Source: Streptomyces varsoviensis (GTDB lineage Bacteria; Actinomycetota; Actinomycetes; Streptomycetales; Streptomycetaceae). From it: a stretch of 64,000 bases of DNA. Below the pieces are notes generated by a model. It searched no databases, was not told the origin of the DNA, and saw nothing but the letters and a program-made list of their open reading frames with translations. Both the position numbers and the translations under genes were made by a program. This document shows, in pieces, positions 36,599 through 45,259 of the stretch (position 1 is the stretch's first letter; every line of letters begins with the position of its first letter). The stretch covers positions 124,001 to 188,000 of the forward strand of contig NZ_JOBF01000010.1 of the NCBI RefSeq assembly GCF_000718635.1, in the 5' to 3' direction.

Positions 36599-37708
36599 GG
36601 GGCCGGACCAGTAGGAGTCCTCCCACTGCTTGAGGTCGGGGGAGAACTCGACCTCGACCCTGTCGGCCGCGTCGGGCGGCAGGGAGAAGGCGTACTTGCC
36701 GACGGCTTCCTTGCCGGGCAGTACGTACCCTTCGAGGACCCGCTGGCGGTCGCTTCCGTCGATCACCAGCTCGGTGGAGGCGCCATTGGCGTCGTTGACA
36801 CTGGGCAGCCCGCTGTCGATCCTGACCCGCTCCTTGCCGGTGTTGACGACCGTGATGGTGATCTGGATCGCCTTGTTCCCCTTCGCGTGGCCGAGTACGA
36901 AATCGTCCGGTACGAACGGCTGGGGCTTCGCCACCGTGACCTTCAGACCGTTCTCGAAGGTGTAGGCCTGGCCGAACGACAGGTGCCTGGCCTTCTCCTC
37001 CTCCTTCTCCCGTTCCCGCTCCGCGGTCTCCGCCCGCTTCACCGCGTCGGCCTTCTCACGGATCTCGTCGGCGCCCGCCTTCACCGCCAGCACGGTGAAC
37101 ACCCCGGCACCCGCGGAGATCAGCAGCCCGAGACCGCCCAGGATCACGCCGGCCAGCGCCATCCCCCCGTTGGTCGCCAGCCCCTTGCGCGCCCGGCTCA
37201 TCCCGACGGCACCGAAGATCACGGCCAGCAGGGCCGGCAGCCAGGACATCCAGAACAGGATGATGAACGCGCCGAGACACACGCCGACGATGCCGAGCAC
37301 CAGGCCGGTGATGCCCATCCCGTTGAGGGGCGCGGGCACGGGCGCGGGGAACGGCATCGGGCCCGGGCCCGGCCCTGGTGCCGGCACCGGCCCCGGGTAC
37401 TGCGGCCACTGCGGGGCGGCCGCTCCCGGCTGCGGGGGCGCCCAGGGGCCGGGGGCGGGGGCGGATGCGGGGGCGGATGCGGCTGCGGGGACGGGTGCAG
37501 GGGCGGGGGCCTGCTCAACCGCCGGAGTCTGTCCGGCGGCGGGGACGGATGCAGCGGCGGGGGCCTGCTCAGCAGCCGGAGCCTGTTCGGCAGCAGGGGG
37601 CTGATCGGCAGCCGGGGGCTGGTCGGCGGCGGGGCGGTGGTCGACGGGTTCGCCGTCGCCGGGTCTGTCGCCGGGCTTGTCCTCGCCGGGAGGTAAGAGG
37701 GTGGTCAC
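36593..37708 (-). CDS. DUF4190/DUF4352 membrane protein
   Basis: A 371-residue protein from GTG 37708 (AAGGA upstream). It has an N-terminal Pro/Ala/Gln low-complexity region with PAAEQAPAAEQAP repeats, then DUF4190-like paired helices (GITGLVLGIVGVCLGAFIILF; MSRARKGL; ALAGVILGGLGLLI), then a charged coiled stretch and a C-terminal Ig-like DUF4352 domain (NKAIQITITVVNTGKERV). DUF4352 is an extracytoplasmic beta-sandwich. The function is unknown, possibly envelope sensing. Confidence 0.82.
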   Translation of the reverse strand: MTTLLPPGEDKPGDRPGDGEPVDHRPAADQPPAADQPPAAEQAPAAEQAPAAASVPAAGQTPAVEQAPAPAPVPAAASAPASAPAPGPWAPPQPGAAAPQWPQYPGPVPAPGPGPGPMPFPAPVPAPLNGMGITGLVLGIVGVCLGAFIILFWMSWLPALLAVIFGAVGMSRARKGLATNGGMALAGVILGGLGLLISAGAGVFTVLAVKAGADEIREKADAVKRAETAEREREKEEEKARHLSFGQAYTFENGLKVTVAKPQPFVPDDFVLGHAKGNKAIQITITVVNTGKERVRIDSGLPSVNDANGASTELVIDGSDRQRVLEGYVLPGKEAVGKYAFSLPPDAADRVEVEFSPDLKQWEDSYWSGPN

Positions 37709-37877
37709 GAAAAGTCCTTTGTGCAGGGCTAATTGGCGGATCGATGACAATACCAGTCGCTTTTGCCGTTTCCTGATCACCCAATTACCCGACTACATGA
37801 CTGCCTGACTGCCCGCTTAGCCGCCTTCCTGGCTGGGCGAGCGACTGACGCAGGCCGACGGCCCGTACCAGCGGGAT

Positions 37878-38600
37878 CTACCGCTGGTTCAGGCCGCTGA
37901 TCATCAGATCGAGGGTGAAGTCGAAGCGCTCGTGCCCCTCACCGGCGGTGAGTTCGGCGGCGTGGCGGGTGGTGAGGGGAAAGGTGTCCGGCGGCAAGGC
38001 CGTGAAGCGGCGGGTCAGTTCGGCGCGGTCGCGGACCCAGGCGATGTCGTCGTCCTCCGCCCGGCGGCGCGCGATCGAGATCTCCAGGCAGTAGGCGGCC
38101 ACGTACAGGAACAGGGCGTCGATGGCCCAGGCCGCGTCCTGCGGGGCGACGCCGCCGGCGAGCAGGATCGCGAGCATGCCCTCGTTGACGCGCACGATCT
38201 CCAGGTCGGTGGGGGCCATGGCGAGCGCGGCACGGGAGATCCCGGGGTACTCCAGGTACTGGTCGCGCATCTGGACGCACACCCCGCGGATCTGCGCCCG
38301 CCAGGCCGCGGGGTCGGGCTCGGGCAGTACGAGACCGGCGCACAGTCGCCCGATGAGCAGCTCGTCGAGGTCGGCCTTGTTGACCACGTGGGCGTAGAGC
38401 GAGGCGGGACCGGTGTCGAGCGCGCCGGCCAGGCGGCGCATGGTCAGGGCCTCGTAGCCCTCGGTGGCGACGACGTTCAGCGCGGTGTCGACCACCTGCT
38501 CCACCGTGATCGGGACCTTGCGGCGGCGCGGCTTGGACGCGGCTTCGGCCTCGGGGTTCGGCGGCTGGTGGCGGGCCGCGCGGCGCTCTCTCGGGTTCAC
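37878..38600 (-). CDS. TetR family regulator (TetR_C-type)
   Basis: A 240-residue regulator. The HTH lies at about residues 30-75: ITVEQVVDTALNVVATEGYEALTMRRLAGALDTGPASLYAHV. The ligand domain is of the long type that includes tetracycline-like regulators. I chose GTG 38600; a GTG at 38627 would start inside the operator. It is divergent from a FAD monooxygenase and should repress it by binding the dyad at 38623-38649. Confidence 0.87.
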   Translation of the reverse strand: MNPRERRAARHQPPNPEAEAASKPRRRKVPITVEQVVDTALNVVATEGYEALTMRRLAGALDTGPASLYAHVVNKADLDELLIGRLCAGLVLPEPDPAAWRAQIRGVCVQMRDQYLEYPGISRAALAMAPTDLEIVRVNEGMLAILLAGGVAPQDAAWAIDALFLYVAAYCLEISIARRRAEDDDIAWVRDRAELTRRFTALPPDTFPLTTRHAAELTAGEGHERFDFTLDLMISGLNQR

Positions 38601-38614
38601 CGCTTCATCATAAC

Positions 38615-38649
38615 TTGACGCGAACACTGTTCGTAAGTAGAACGGTGTT
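38615..38649 (+). promoter_or_regulatory. Promoter and TetR operator of the monooxygenase gene
   Basis: -35 TTGACG (38615-38620), a 17-bp spacer and -10 TAGAAC (38638-38643). The inverted repeat AACACTGTTC-N7-GAACGGTGTT (38623-38649, one mismatch) covers spacer and -10. A nested palindrome CGAACACTGTTCG lies at 38621-38633. The expected start of transcription coincides with the ATG at 38651 and no Shine-Dalgarno is visible, so the mRNA is predicted to be leaderless. Confidence 0.75.
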
Positions 38650-38650
38650 T

Positions 38651-40258
38651 ATGACGACGAACGCGAATCAGGACATGGCGGCCACGGACGTGACCGTGGT
38701 CGGAGCCGGGCCGGTGGGCCTCATGCTCGCCGCGGAACTGGCGCTCTCCGGGGCCTCGGTGCAGGTACTGGAGCGGCTGACCGAGCCGGCCGCCGGAATG
38801 AAGGCGGGCGGCATCAACGTGCCGACGGCCGAAGCGCTCGACCGCCGGGGCCTGCTGCCCGCCGCCGAGAAGGTGCAGCGGGAACTGTTGGAGCGGGTCG
38901 GCCCGTACGTCCGTACGGCCGGCGAGCGGGCCCCGGACGGGACCCGGCAACCGACGAACAAGCAGGACCAGGGACAGAGGGGGGGCCAGACACAGAAGAC
39001 GGGCGGCCAGCGGTTCACCGGCCACTTCGCGGGAATCGTCCTGGACGCCGACCTCGTGGACTGGACCGACCCCGACCTCGCCGGGCACGCCTCGGTCGAC
39101 GGCGCCCGCATGGTCCCGCAGCGCGAGCTGGAGTCGCTGCTGGCCGACCACCTCGCGCGGTTCGGCGTGCCGGTGCACCGCGGGGTGGAGGTCACCGCGC
39201 TCGAAGACACCGGCGACGGCGTGCTCGTCGGCACCAGCACCCTCGGCACGGTACGTACCGGGTGGCTGGTCGGCTGCGACGGCGGCCGCAGCACCGTACG
39301 GCGCCTCGCCGGCATCGACTTCCCCGGCACCGACCCCGAACTCACCGGGTACATGGCGCTCGCCGAGATCGAGGACCCCTCGGTGCTCGCGGAGGGATGG
39401 GGGTGGACGCCCCAGGGCGCGTACCGCTACGGCCCCCAGCCCGGCCGCGTGGTCGCGGTGGAGTTCGTGGCCCCGCCCGCCGACCGCTCGACGCCCGTCA
39501 CGCTGGAGGAGTTGCAGGGGAGCCTGCGCCGGGTCTCGGGCACGGACATCACCCTGACCGCGCTGCGCGGCGAGGCGTCCCGCTGGAGCGACAACGCCCG
39601 CCAGGCCGCGGCCTACCGGTCGGGCCGGGTGCTGCTGGCCGGCGACTCCGCGCACGTGCACTCCCCGTTCGGCGGCCAGGGACTCAACCTCGGCTTCGGC
39701 GACGCGATGAACCTCGGCTGGAAGCTCGGCGCCGTCGTGGCCGGCTGGGCGCCGGAAGGGCTGCTCGACACGTACGACGCCGAGCGCCGCCCCCTCGGCG
39801 CCTGGGTGCTGGACTGGACGCGCGCCCAGATCGGGGTGTTGCGCGGCGACCCCAAGTCGGCCGCGCTCCGGGAGGTCCTGATCGACCTGCTGAACACCCC
39901 GGACGGCGCGACCCACGCGGTCAAGAAGATCTCCGGCGTCACCCAGCGCGTCGACCTCCCCGGCACCCACCCGCTGACCGGCCGGTACGTCCCCGACCTG
40001 TGGCTCAGCGACGGCACCCGCCTGGTCGACCACGGCCACCACGGCGGCTTCCTCCTCCTCGACCGCACCCCGAACAGCACCTTCACCCACCTCGCCGCGC
40101 CCTGGGGCACCCGTGTACACGCCATCCCCGACGACAGTCCCTCGACACCGCTCGCAGTCCTGGTCCGCCCGGACGGAGTAGTCGCCTGGGCCACCGACAC
40201 CACCGACCCTTCCGGCCTGGAAGCGGCCTTGCACCAATGGGCCGGCTCCCCTTCCTGA
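38651..40258 (+). CDS. FAD-dependent aromatic monooxygenase
   Basis: A 535-residue PHBH-fold flavin hydroxylase. FAD motifs: GAGPVG near residue 18, CDGGRSTVRRLAG near 210, and GDSAHVHSPFGGQGLNLGFGDAMNLGWKL near 335. A thioredoxin-like C-terminal domain follows. It resembles rifampicin monooxygenase and polyketide hydroxylases. A Gln/Gly-rich insert (about residues 100-125) is unusual. Regulation by a divergent TetR suggests detoxification or modification of an aromatic antibiotic. Confidence 0.87.
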   Translation: MTTNANQDMAATDVTVVGAGPVGLMLAAELALSGASVQVLERLTEPAAGMKAGGINVPTAEALDRRGLLPAAEKVQRELLERVGPYVRTAGERAPDGTRQPTNKQDQGQRGGQTQKTGGQRFTGHFAGIVLDADLVDWTDPDLAGHASVDGARMVPQRELESLLADHLARFGVPVHRGVEVTALEDTGDGVLVGTSTLGTVRTGWLVGCDGGRSTVRRLAGIDFPGTDPELTGYMALAEIEDPSVLAEGWGWTPQGAYRYGPQPGRVVAVEFVAPPADRSTPVTLEELQGSLRRVSGTDITLTALRGEASRWSDNARQAAAYRSGRVLLAGDSAHVHSPFGGQGLNLGFGDAMNLGWKLGAVVAGWAPEGLLDTYDAERRPLGAWVLDWTRAQIGVLRGDPKSAALREVLIDLLNTPDGATHAVKKISGVTQRVDLPGTHPLTGRYVPDLWLSDGTRLVDHGHHGGFLLLDRTPNSTFTHLAAPWGTRVHAIPDDSPSTPLAVLVRPDGVVAWATDTTDPSGLEAALHQWAGSPS

Positions 40259-40671
40259 CGGCCTCCTGTCGACAGCGCCCCTCGCCGTGGCCATGCCCCC
40301 GCCCCTGGCGATCGGCGCTCTCGCCTCGGGTGCGAGAGGCCCCCACCGCGTACGCCACGCCCAGGCCGTCAGAGCCCGCAACGCCTCGCTCGGCATCGCA
40401 CTCGCCGCACTGTGCGCTCGCGACCTTCGTAGCCCTGCCCTACTGGGCGCTGTCGAATTGGGCAGAGAACCACAGCCGAACATCAGCCGGGGCTGCCGAC
40501 CTCACACCAGCCCTCCACCCCGCCATCCCCATTCCCCCTGTCCGCCGCGTCCCGTGATCGCCCCATCCCGTGCTCGCCGCGTCGCCCTGCCCGCCACACT
40601 GTGCGGCGATGCGGTCGTTGCGGGCCACACCCGCCACGAGGCGGAGCCACCCCGACCGCGACCCACCCCGC
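40259..40671. other. Gap with weak hairpin, no gene
   Basis: This 413-bp gap lies between convergent genes. A 7-bp-stem hairpin (CTCTCGC/GCGAGAG, 40318-40338) could terminate the monooxygenase transcript. I see no credible coding sequence. Confidence 0.45.
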
Positions 40672-42405
40672 TCAAGGGCCCGAGCCCGGGGCAAGTCTCG
40701 AGCCCACGGCGGGGGCCGAGCCCGGGGCGGCTACCGAGCCCACGGCCGGGGCAGGGGCGGTGTCCGCGGACCCGGTCCCCGCCCCACCTCCGGGCGCCGC
40801 CCCACCTCCGGGCGCCGCCCCACCTCCGGGCGCCGCCCCACCTCCGGGCGCCGCCTCGCGGTAGCGCTGCTCGCGGATGGCGAGCGCCACCAGACCGGCA
40901 GCCAGCGAGACGACGCCCGCCACTATGAACACGACATTGGTGGCGTCGATGAAGACGCCGACCGCCGCGCGGTACTGGTCCCCAGGCAGTTTCGACAGCG
41001 CTCCGGTATCCAGGTTGCCGTTCACGTCGGCCGCGCCCGCGGCGCTGCTGAGGTGACCGTTGAGGTAGCGCGCCACGATCGTGCTGTAGAGAGCGAACCC
41101 GGCGGTGGCGCCGAGCTGTTGGCAGAAGCGCAGCGAACTGGTGGCGACGCCGAGGTCCTCCTTGGCCACCGAACTCTGCATGTACTGGAGGCCCAGGCCG
41201 AGCGACTGCCCCATGCCGATGCCCAGGACGAAGCAGCCCAGGCCTATCAGCCAGTAACTGGTGTCGGGGCCTAGCCATCCGAAGAGGAGGAGCACCACGG
41301 CCTGGAAGATCCCGGCGGCGACGAGCAAGTACTTGAACTTGCCGAACAGCGTGACGATGCCCTTGGCCACCGGGATGGAGGCGAGGATGCCGACCGCCAT
41401 GCACAGCACCAGCAGCCCGGAGCGGCCGGTGCTCAGCCCGCGCCCGATCTGGAGGTAGCCGCTGACGTACAGCAGGCCGCCGGCCACGCCGACACCGGCG
41501 ATCAGGGACATCGGCATCATCGCCCGGAAGACCGAGTTGCGCATCAGCGCCAGCGACACCAGCGGTTCGGGCGCGGTGAGGCTGCGCCATACGAAGGCCA
41601 CGGCCAGCAGCGCCGCGCCGGCCGCGAGCGAGAGGACGGTCGGGGAGCCCCACGCGTACCGTGCGCCACCCCACTCCGCCACCAGCAGGGCGCAGGCGCC
41701 GAAGCCGCCGAGCAGCGCGGCCCCGAGGAAGTCCACCTTCCGCCGCACCGGGTTGGTCGGCATCTTCAGCTCGAAGACGATGATGAGGAAGGCGGCGACG
41801 AGCAGCGGCAGATTGAGAAGGAACACCCAGCGCCAGTTCATGGCGTCGGCGATGAGGCCGCCCAGCGTCGGGCCCAGGGCCAGGCCGAGGCCGAACATCA
41901 CCGAGGCCCCGATGCCGACCGCGTTGGACGGCTTAATGGGCCCTTCCGACGCCTCGTCCTCCTGATCGCCGAAGAGGATGCCGGTGACCACCAGCGTGAT
42001 CGCGGTGAGCCCGCCGGCGCCCAGCCCCTGGACCGTACGGAAGACGATCAGCTCGGTCAGGTTCTGCGCGAGACCGCAGAGCAACGAGCCGACGGTGAAG
42101 ACGCCGAGCCCGAAGATCATCAGCGGTTTGGCCCCGTACTCGTCGGCGAGCTTGCCGTAGAGCGGCACGACGATGCAGTCGGCCAGCGCGTAACAGGAGG
42201 TCAGCCAGGGGAGCTTGCCGATCCCGTGGACGGGGTCGAGGTCATCGACCATCTTCCACGACACCGCGGACACGATGTTGATGTCGAGGATGGACAAGAG
42301 CAGGACGGTGATGCACGCGGCGGCCACCAACTTGACCTTGGGCGTGCTCATGAGCAGGACCGGGCCGTCGTACACAGGTGCGTACATGCCCTTGGCTGGG
42401 GTCAT
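40672..42405 (-). CDS. DHA2-family MFS drug exporter
   Basis: A 577-residue, 14-helix major facilitator of the DHA2 class. Signatures include LDINIVSAVSWKMVDDL in helix 1, GKLADEYGAKPLMI, GLGAGGLTAITLVV and GPTLGGLIADAMNWRWVFLLN (motif C region). ATG 42405 is favoured because a consensus promoter places the transcript start right there. The C-terminus carries an AAPGGG repeat followed by an Ala/Pro/Gly tail. It is divergent from a TetR gene; a proton-driven drug efflux role is expected. Confidence 0.9.
   Translation of the reverse strand: MTPAKGMYAPVYDGPVLLMSTPKVKLVAAACITVLLLSILDINIVSAVSWKMVDDLDPVHGIGKLPWLTSCYALADCIVVPLYGKLADEYGAKPLMIFGLGVFTVGSLLCGLAQNLTELIVFRTVQGLGAGGLTAITLVVTGILFGDQEDEASEGPIKPSNAVGIGASVMFGLGLALGPTLGGLIADAMNWRWVFLLNLPLLVAAFLIIVFELKMPTNPVRRKVDFLGAALLGGFGACALLVAEWGGARYAWGSPTVLSLAAGAALLAVAFVWRSLTAPEPLVSLALMRNSVFRAMMPMSLIAGVGVAGGLLYVSGYLQIGRGLSTGRSGLLVLCMAVGILASIPVAKGIVTLFGKFKYLLVAAGIFQAVVLLLFGWLGPDTSYWLIGLGCFVLGIGMGQSLGLGLQYMQSSVAKEDLGVATSSLRFCQQLGATAGFALYSTIVARYLNGHLSSAAGAADVNGNLDTGALSKLPGDQYRAAVGVFIDATNVVFIVAGVVSLAAGLVALAIREQRYREAAPGGGAAPGGGAAPGGGAAPGGGAGTGSADTAPAPAVGSVAAPGSAPAVGSRLAPGSGP
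40781..40852. repeat. Four exact 18-bp repeats in MFS C-terminus
   Basis: GCCCCACCTCCGGGCGCC repeats four times without change, encoding AAPGGG units in the cytoplasmic tail of the exporter. Such arrays change length by slippage. Confidence 0.85.
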
Positions 42406-42412
42406 GAACCTT

Positions 42413-42441
42413 ACGCTAGGGCTAATTTTACACCGAGTCAA
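42413..42441 (-). promoter_or_regulatory. Leaderless promoter of the MFS gene
   Basis: On the minus strand: -35 TTGACT (42441-42436), a 17-bp spacer and -10 TAGCGT (42418-42413), then 7 bases to ATG 42405. The predicted start is at or next to the ATG. Confidence 0.7.
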
Positions 42442-42480
42442 GCTTTATGACAGGAGTAACAGTACGCTGGGGGAACGACT

Positions 42481-42495
42481 TGCTACGATTCAGGC
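42481..42495 (+). promoter_or_regulatory. Extended -10 promoter of the TetR gene
   Basis: TGC-TACGAT (42481-42489), an extended -10 element, is followed by 6 bases and then ATG 42496. This is another predicted leaderless start. The -35 is not clear. Confidence 0.5.
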
Positions 42496-43125
42496 ATGAC
42501 GGAGCAATTGGGCCTTCGGGAGCGCAAGAAGCTGAGGACCACGGAGCACATCGCGAAGACCGCGCTGGAGCTGTTCCTGGAGCGGGGCTTCGACCAGGTG
42601 TCGGTCTCTGACGTCGCGGCCGCCGCCGAGGTGTCCAAGAAGACGGTCTTCAACTACTTCCCCGCCAAGGAAGACCTCGTCCTGTTCCCGATCCGCGACC
42701 ACAAAGGCGAGCCCGCCAGGGTCGTTCGTACGCGCGAACCGGGCGAGTCGCCCGTGGCCGCCCTGCGCCGGCACTTCCTGACCGGGCTTCAGCAGCGCGA
42801 TCCGATCACCGGGCTCGCGGACTACGAGGAGTTCCTGTCCTTCCAGGGCATGGTCATGTCGACCCCCAGCCTGAAGCTGCGCCTCCTGGAGCAGTGGACC
42901 GACAGCGAGGCCGTCCTCGCCGAAGCACTGGCCGAGGCCCTCGGCCAGCCCCCGACCGCCATCGTGCCGAACGCACTGGCCAGCCAGGCCATCTCGGTAC
43001 AGCGCACCCTGATCGTCCGCAACGTCGAACGGATGCTGTCCGGCGACGACCCCGCGGCCATATACGAGCAGTGCGCCGCCGAGGCCGAGGCGGCCTTCGA
43101 ACTCCTGGAGAAAACCCTGAAGTGA
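42496..43125 (+). CDS. TetR family transcriptional regulator
   Basis: A 209-residue TetR protein. HTH at residues ~15-60: TTEHIAKTALELFLERGFDQVSVSDVAAAAEVSKKTVFNYFPAKEDL. The ligand domain matches the class often annotated as mycofactocin/efflux regulators (TetR_C_17-like). It is divergent from the MFS exporter and is its likely repressor. Confidence 0.88.
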   Translation: MTEQLGLRERKKLRTTEHIAKTALELFLERGFDQVSVSDVAAAAEVSKKTVFNYFPAKEDLVLFPIRDHKGEPARVVRTREPGESPVAALRRHFLTGLQQRDPITGLADYEEFLSFQGMVMSTPSLKLRLLEQWTDSEAVLAEALAEALGQPPTAIVPNALASQAISVQRTLIVRNVERMLSGDDPAAIYEQCAAEAEAAFELLEKTLK

Positions 43126-43186
43126 CAACACATCAGTAACCGGCCCCGACTCAGAGGCGGGCCCGGAGCGGAGTAGAAAGACCCGT

Positions 43187-43636
43187 ATGGAATTCACCCA
43201 GATACGTTTGCTGGTGACCGACTTCGGCGCCGTCTACCGCTTCTACCGTGACGTGCTCGGGCTCAAGCCGCAGTTCGAGGCCGAGGGCGGCCCGTACGCC
43301 AAGTTCACCGCCGGGCCGGGGCAGGCCGGGATCGCGCTGCAGGATCGCGCGCAGATGGCTGGAGTGCTGGAGCGGCTGGGGGCGGAGCCGACGGGGCATC
43401 GCGCGCTCGTCGTACTGCGGGTCGACGACCTGAACGCCGCACACTCCGAACTCGCCTCGCGCGGCGCGGAGTTCCTTCAAGGGCCGGCCCCCATGGGCGA
43501 GCGCATCCGGGCCGCGCACCTGGCGGACCCGGAGGGGAACGTGATCGAGCTACAGGAGTGGCTGGCCCTCCGCGACCAGCCCGACAGCGCGTCGGCGACC
43601 GCGTCGGCCTCGGCGTCTTCATCAGCACCGGAGTAG
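43187..43636 (+). CDS. VOC-family (glyoxalase/bleomycin-resistance-like) protein
   Basis: A 149-residue vicinal-oxygen-chelate fold protein: two beta-alpha-beta-beta-beta modules, FYRDVLGLKPQFE in the first and HLADPEGNVIELQEW at the end, where the Glu is the usual metal ligand. A Ser/Ala-rich tail is non-conserved. It may be a lyase/dioxygenase or an antibiotic-binding protein; the substrate is unknown. Confidence 0.85.
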   Translation: MEFTQIRLLVTDFGAVYRFYRDVLGLKPQFEAEGGPYAKFTAGPGQAGIALQDRAQMAGVLERLGAEPTGHRALVVLRVDDLNAAHSELASRGAEFLQGPAPMGERIRAAHLADPEGNVIELQEWLALRDQPDSASATASASASSSAPE

Positions 43637-43705
43637 AAGGACGCGAGGAATACCGGGCGGGGCGGAGCCTTCCGGCTCGCGCCCGGTGCGGCCCAGCAGC
43701 AGCGG

Positions 43706-44122
43706 CTAGAACTCTTGCGACTGCGCCGCCGCGGAATGTTCGGGCAGGTCCGTGAAGAGGGTGCCCTGCCCCGTCGCCAGGCCGACCTGCTCCCAGACGC
43801 GCCCGTACCGGGTCAGGTGACGCACCGCGGCGGCGCTGCTGGACGTGGTGTGCAGCAGGCAGCCGGACCCGGTGCGCTCGATGAGCTTGCGCACGGCCGG
43901 GGTGGGCCCGGCCAGGAGCAGTTCCCCGCCGACCGAGCGCAGCCGCATGGCCTTGCGCACCAGGATCGCCAGCGCGTCGATGTTCAGCCGCTCCACCGCC
44001 GATATGTCGACGATGACGGTGGGGGCGGTGGCGTGGTGGCGAATCATGGCGGCCAGGCATTCCACCGTCTCCCACGCCCCGTCGGGCAGCAGGAGCAGGT
44101 GGTACCGCGCAGGTCGGTGCAT
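43706..44122 (-). CDS. STAS-domain protein (anti-sigma factor antagonist-like)
   Basis: A 138-residue protein from ATG 44122 (GGGAGG upstream). The STAS fold shows TVIVDISAVERLNIDALAILVRKAMRLRSVGGELLLAGP. The usual phosphorylatable Ser in the DxS motif region is replaced by N/I context (RLNIDAL), so classical SpoIIAA-type phosphoswitching is doubtful. It is convergent with the VOC gene. It may bind an anti-sigma factor encoded elsewhere. Confidence 0.78.
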   Translation of the reverse strand: MHRPARYHLLLLPDGAWETVECLAAMIRHHATAPTVIVDISAVERLNIDALAILVRKAMRLRSVGGELLLAGPTPAVRKLIERTGSGCLLHTTSSSAAAVRHLTRYGRVWEQVGLATGQGTLFTDLPEHSAAAQSQEF

Positions 44123-44459
44123 GGCTTCGGGGCCTCCCGTCAACGGCCGTGAACGGCTGCGGACGCCGCACGACCGGAGCCGTCGGCTCCACCCTCGCGA
44201 CGTGCTGACCGTGACAGAGACATACCCCCAGCCGATGCCACTACCCGGCCACCCGTGAGGAGTTCGACTGCGCCATCTGACGGAACGCGCACCGTTCGGC
44301 CGAACTACACCGCCCGGCACAGATTTTGCCGGCACCACCGCCTACGCCCGCCGGGCCGAGGTGGCGCCGGCGGACCGTTCGTATTCTGCGGCTCGGCGGG
44401 GCGAACCAGGGGCTCGCCCCGCCGAGTGGCTTCCCCGGAGGGCCTGGCGGCCGGCCCGG
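44123..44459. other. Left boundary of the tail island
   Basis: A 337-bp gap between the STAS gene and the last tail-island gene. Apart from the terminator at 44392-44426 I found no gene and no obvious attachment-site repeat. Confidence 0.45.
44392..44426. terminator. Terminator of the tail operon
   Basis: A 13-bp perfect stem CTCGGCGGGGCGA (44392-44404) pairing with 44414-44426, and a 9-base loop. It is 34 bp after the last minus-strand gene of the tail island. Confidence 0.85.
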
Positions 44460-44723
44460 TCAGCGTGCCGCCAGTTGCCAGATGGGCAGGGCGAGCCCCA
44501 CCACCGCGGTCAGCGTGGCGATGCTGGCCAAGGGCCAGCGGGCACGTTCCAGGGCGTCGAGGCGTGCCTCGTGGTCCGACAGTTGCCGGTCGCTCTGGTC
44601 GCTGCGCTGGACCAGCAGCGCCAGCGAGCCGTCGACCCGGGTGAAGCCCGCCTCCATCGCGCCGCGCAGCCGCTCCAGTTCAAGGGCGACCGCGGCCGTG
44701 TCATAGGGAGCGGGGTCGTTCAC
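44460..44723 (-). CDS. XhlA-like small lysis-associated membrane protein
   Basis: An 87-residue protein: an amphipathic coiled N-terminal part (VALELERLRGAMEAGFTRVDG, then DHEARLDALERARWP) and a single C-terminal transmembrane helix (LASIATLTAVVGLALPIWQL). This is the layout of XhlA/hemolysin-type proteins that accompany phage holins. The start overlaps the holin-like stop (ATGA), placing it last in the tail operon. Confidence 0.7.
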   Translation of the reverse strand: MNDPAPYDTAAVALELERLRGAMEAGFTRVDGSLALLVQRSDQSDRQLSDHEARLDALERARWPLASIATLTAVVGLALPIWQLAAR

Positions 44724-45124
44724 GCGCGCCCCCGGTCGTCGTTTCCGGCGGCCGTGCCCAGCACGGCGGGCCCGGCGGGTCCGGCGAGCCCGGCGAACCC
44801 GACGGGCCCGGCAGCTTCGGCGGATTCGACCGGCGCGACGGTTTCCGTGAATGCGACCGGCTCGACGGTCTCGGCCCGGAGAGGCGGCACGGCGGACGCC
44901 GCGGGCGCGCGCTCCGGGGAGGTGCGCAGCCAGCCCGGAAGCAGGTCCTGGACGGCGGGCAGCGCCATCACGCGGGCTAGCCCGCCGGCCACGGCCAGCG
45001 CTCCGGCGACCCAGGGCAGGCTGGCCGGGAGCCCGGCCGCGTCGACGATGGCGGGCAGTGCGAGGGCGAGACCGACGGCGGTCTGCAGGACGGTGCGCAG
45101 GGTGCGCTTGGCGGCTTCGGACAT
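44720..45124 (-). CDS. Putative holin
   Basis: A 134-residue protein with two hydrophobic segments at its N-terminus (TVLQTAVGLALALPAIVDAAG and LPWVAGALAVAGGLARVMALP) and a long Ala/Pro/Glu soluble tail. Position directly after the amidase and before an XhlA-like gene, plus the two-helix layout, support a holin. The C-terminal tail is longer than usual and has no recognised domain. Confidence 0.65.
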   Translation of the reverse strand: MSEAAKRTLRTVLQTAVGLALALPAIVDAAGLPASLPWVAGALAVAGGLARVMALPAVQDLLPGWLRTSPERAPAASAVPPLRAETVEPVAFTETVAPVESAEAAGPVGFAGLAGPAGPAVLGTAAGNDDRGRA

Positions 45125-45259
45125 AGGTAGGTCCTTGCTGTCGGCAGTTCGGTGGATCAGTGGTTCAGCGGCGTCAGCGGCGTCAGCGGGCCAAGTCAGC
45201 GGGCCAAAGCCAGTAGGCCAGAGCCAGTGGTCCGGACGTCGGTGGCGCCGGCGGGCCGC

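Noticed and set aside
37056..37696. Overlapping Gly/Pro-rich frames opposite the DUF4352 gene
   Set aside because: They mirror the Pro/Ala low-complexity region and carry no independent start signals or motifs.
40287..40928. Pro/Arg-rich frame after the monooxygenase
   Set aside because: Its composition is repeat-driven and it runs into the MFS gene on the other strand. No ribosome binding site or recognisable domain.
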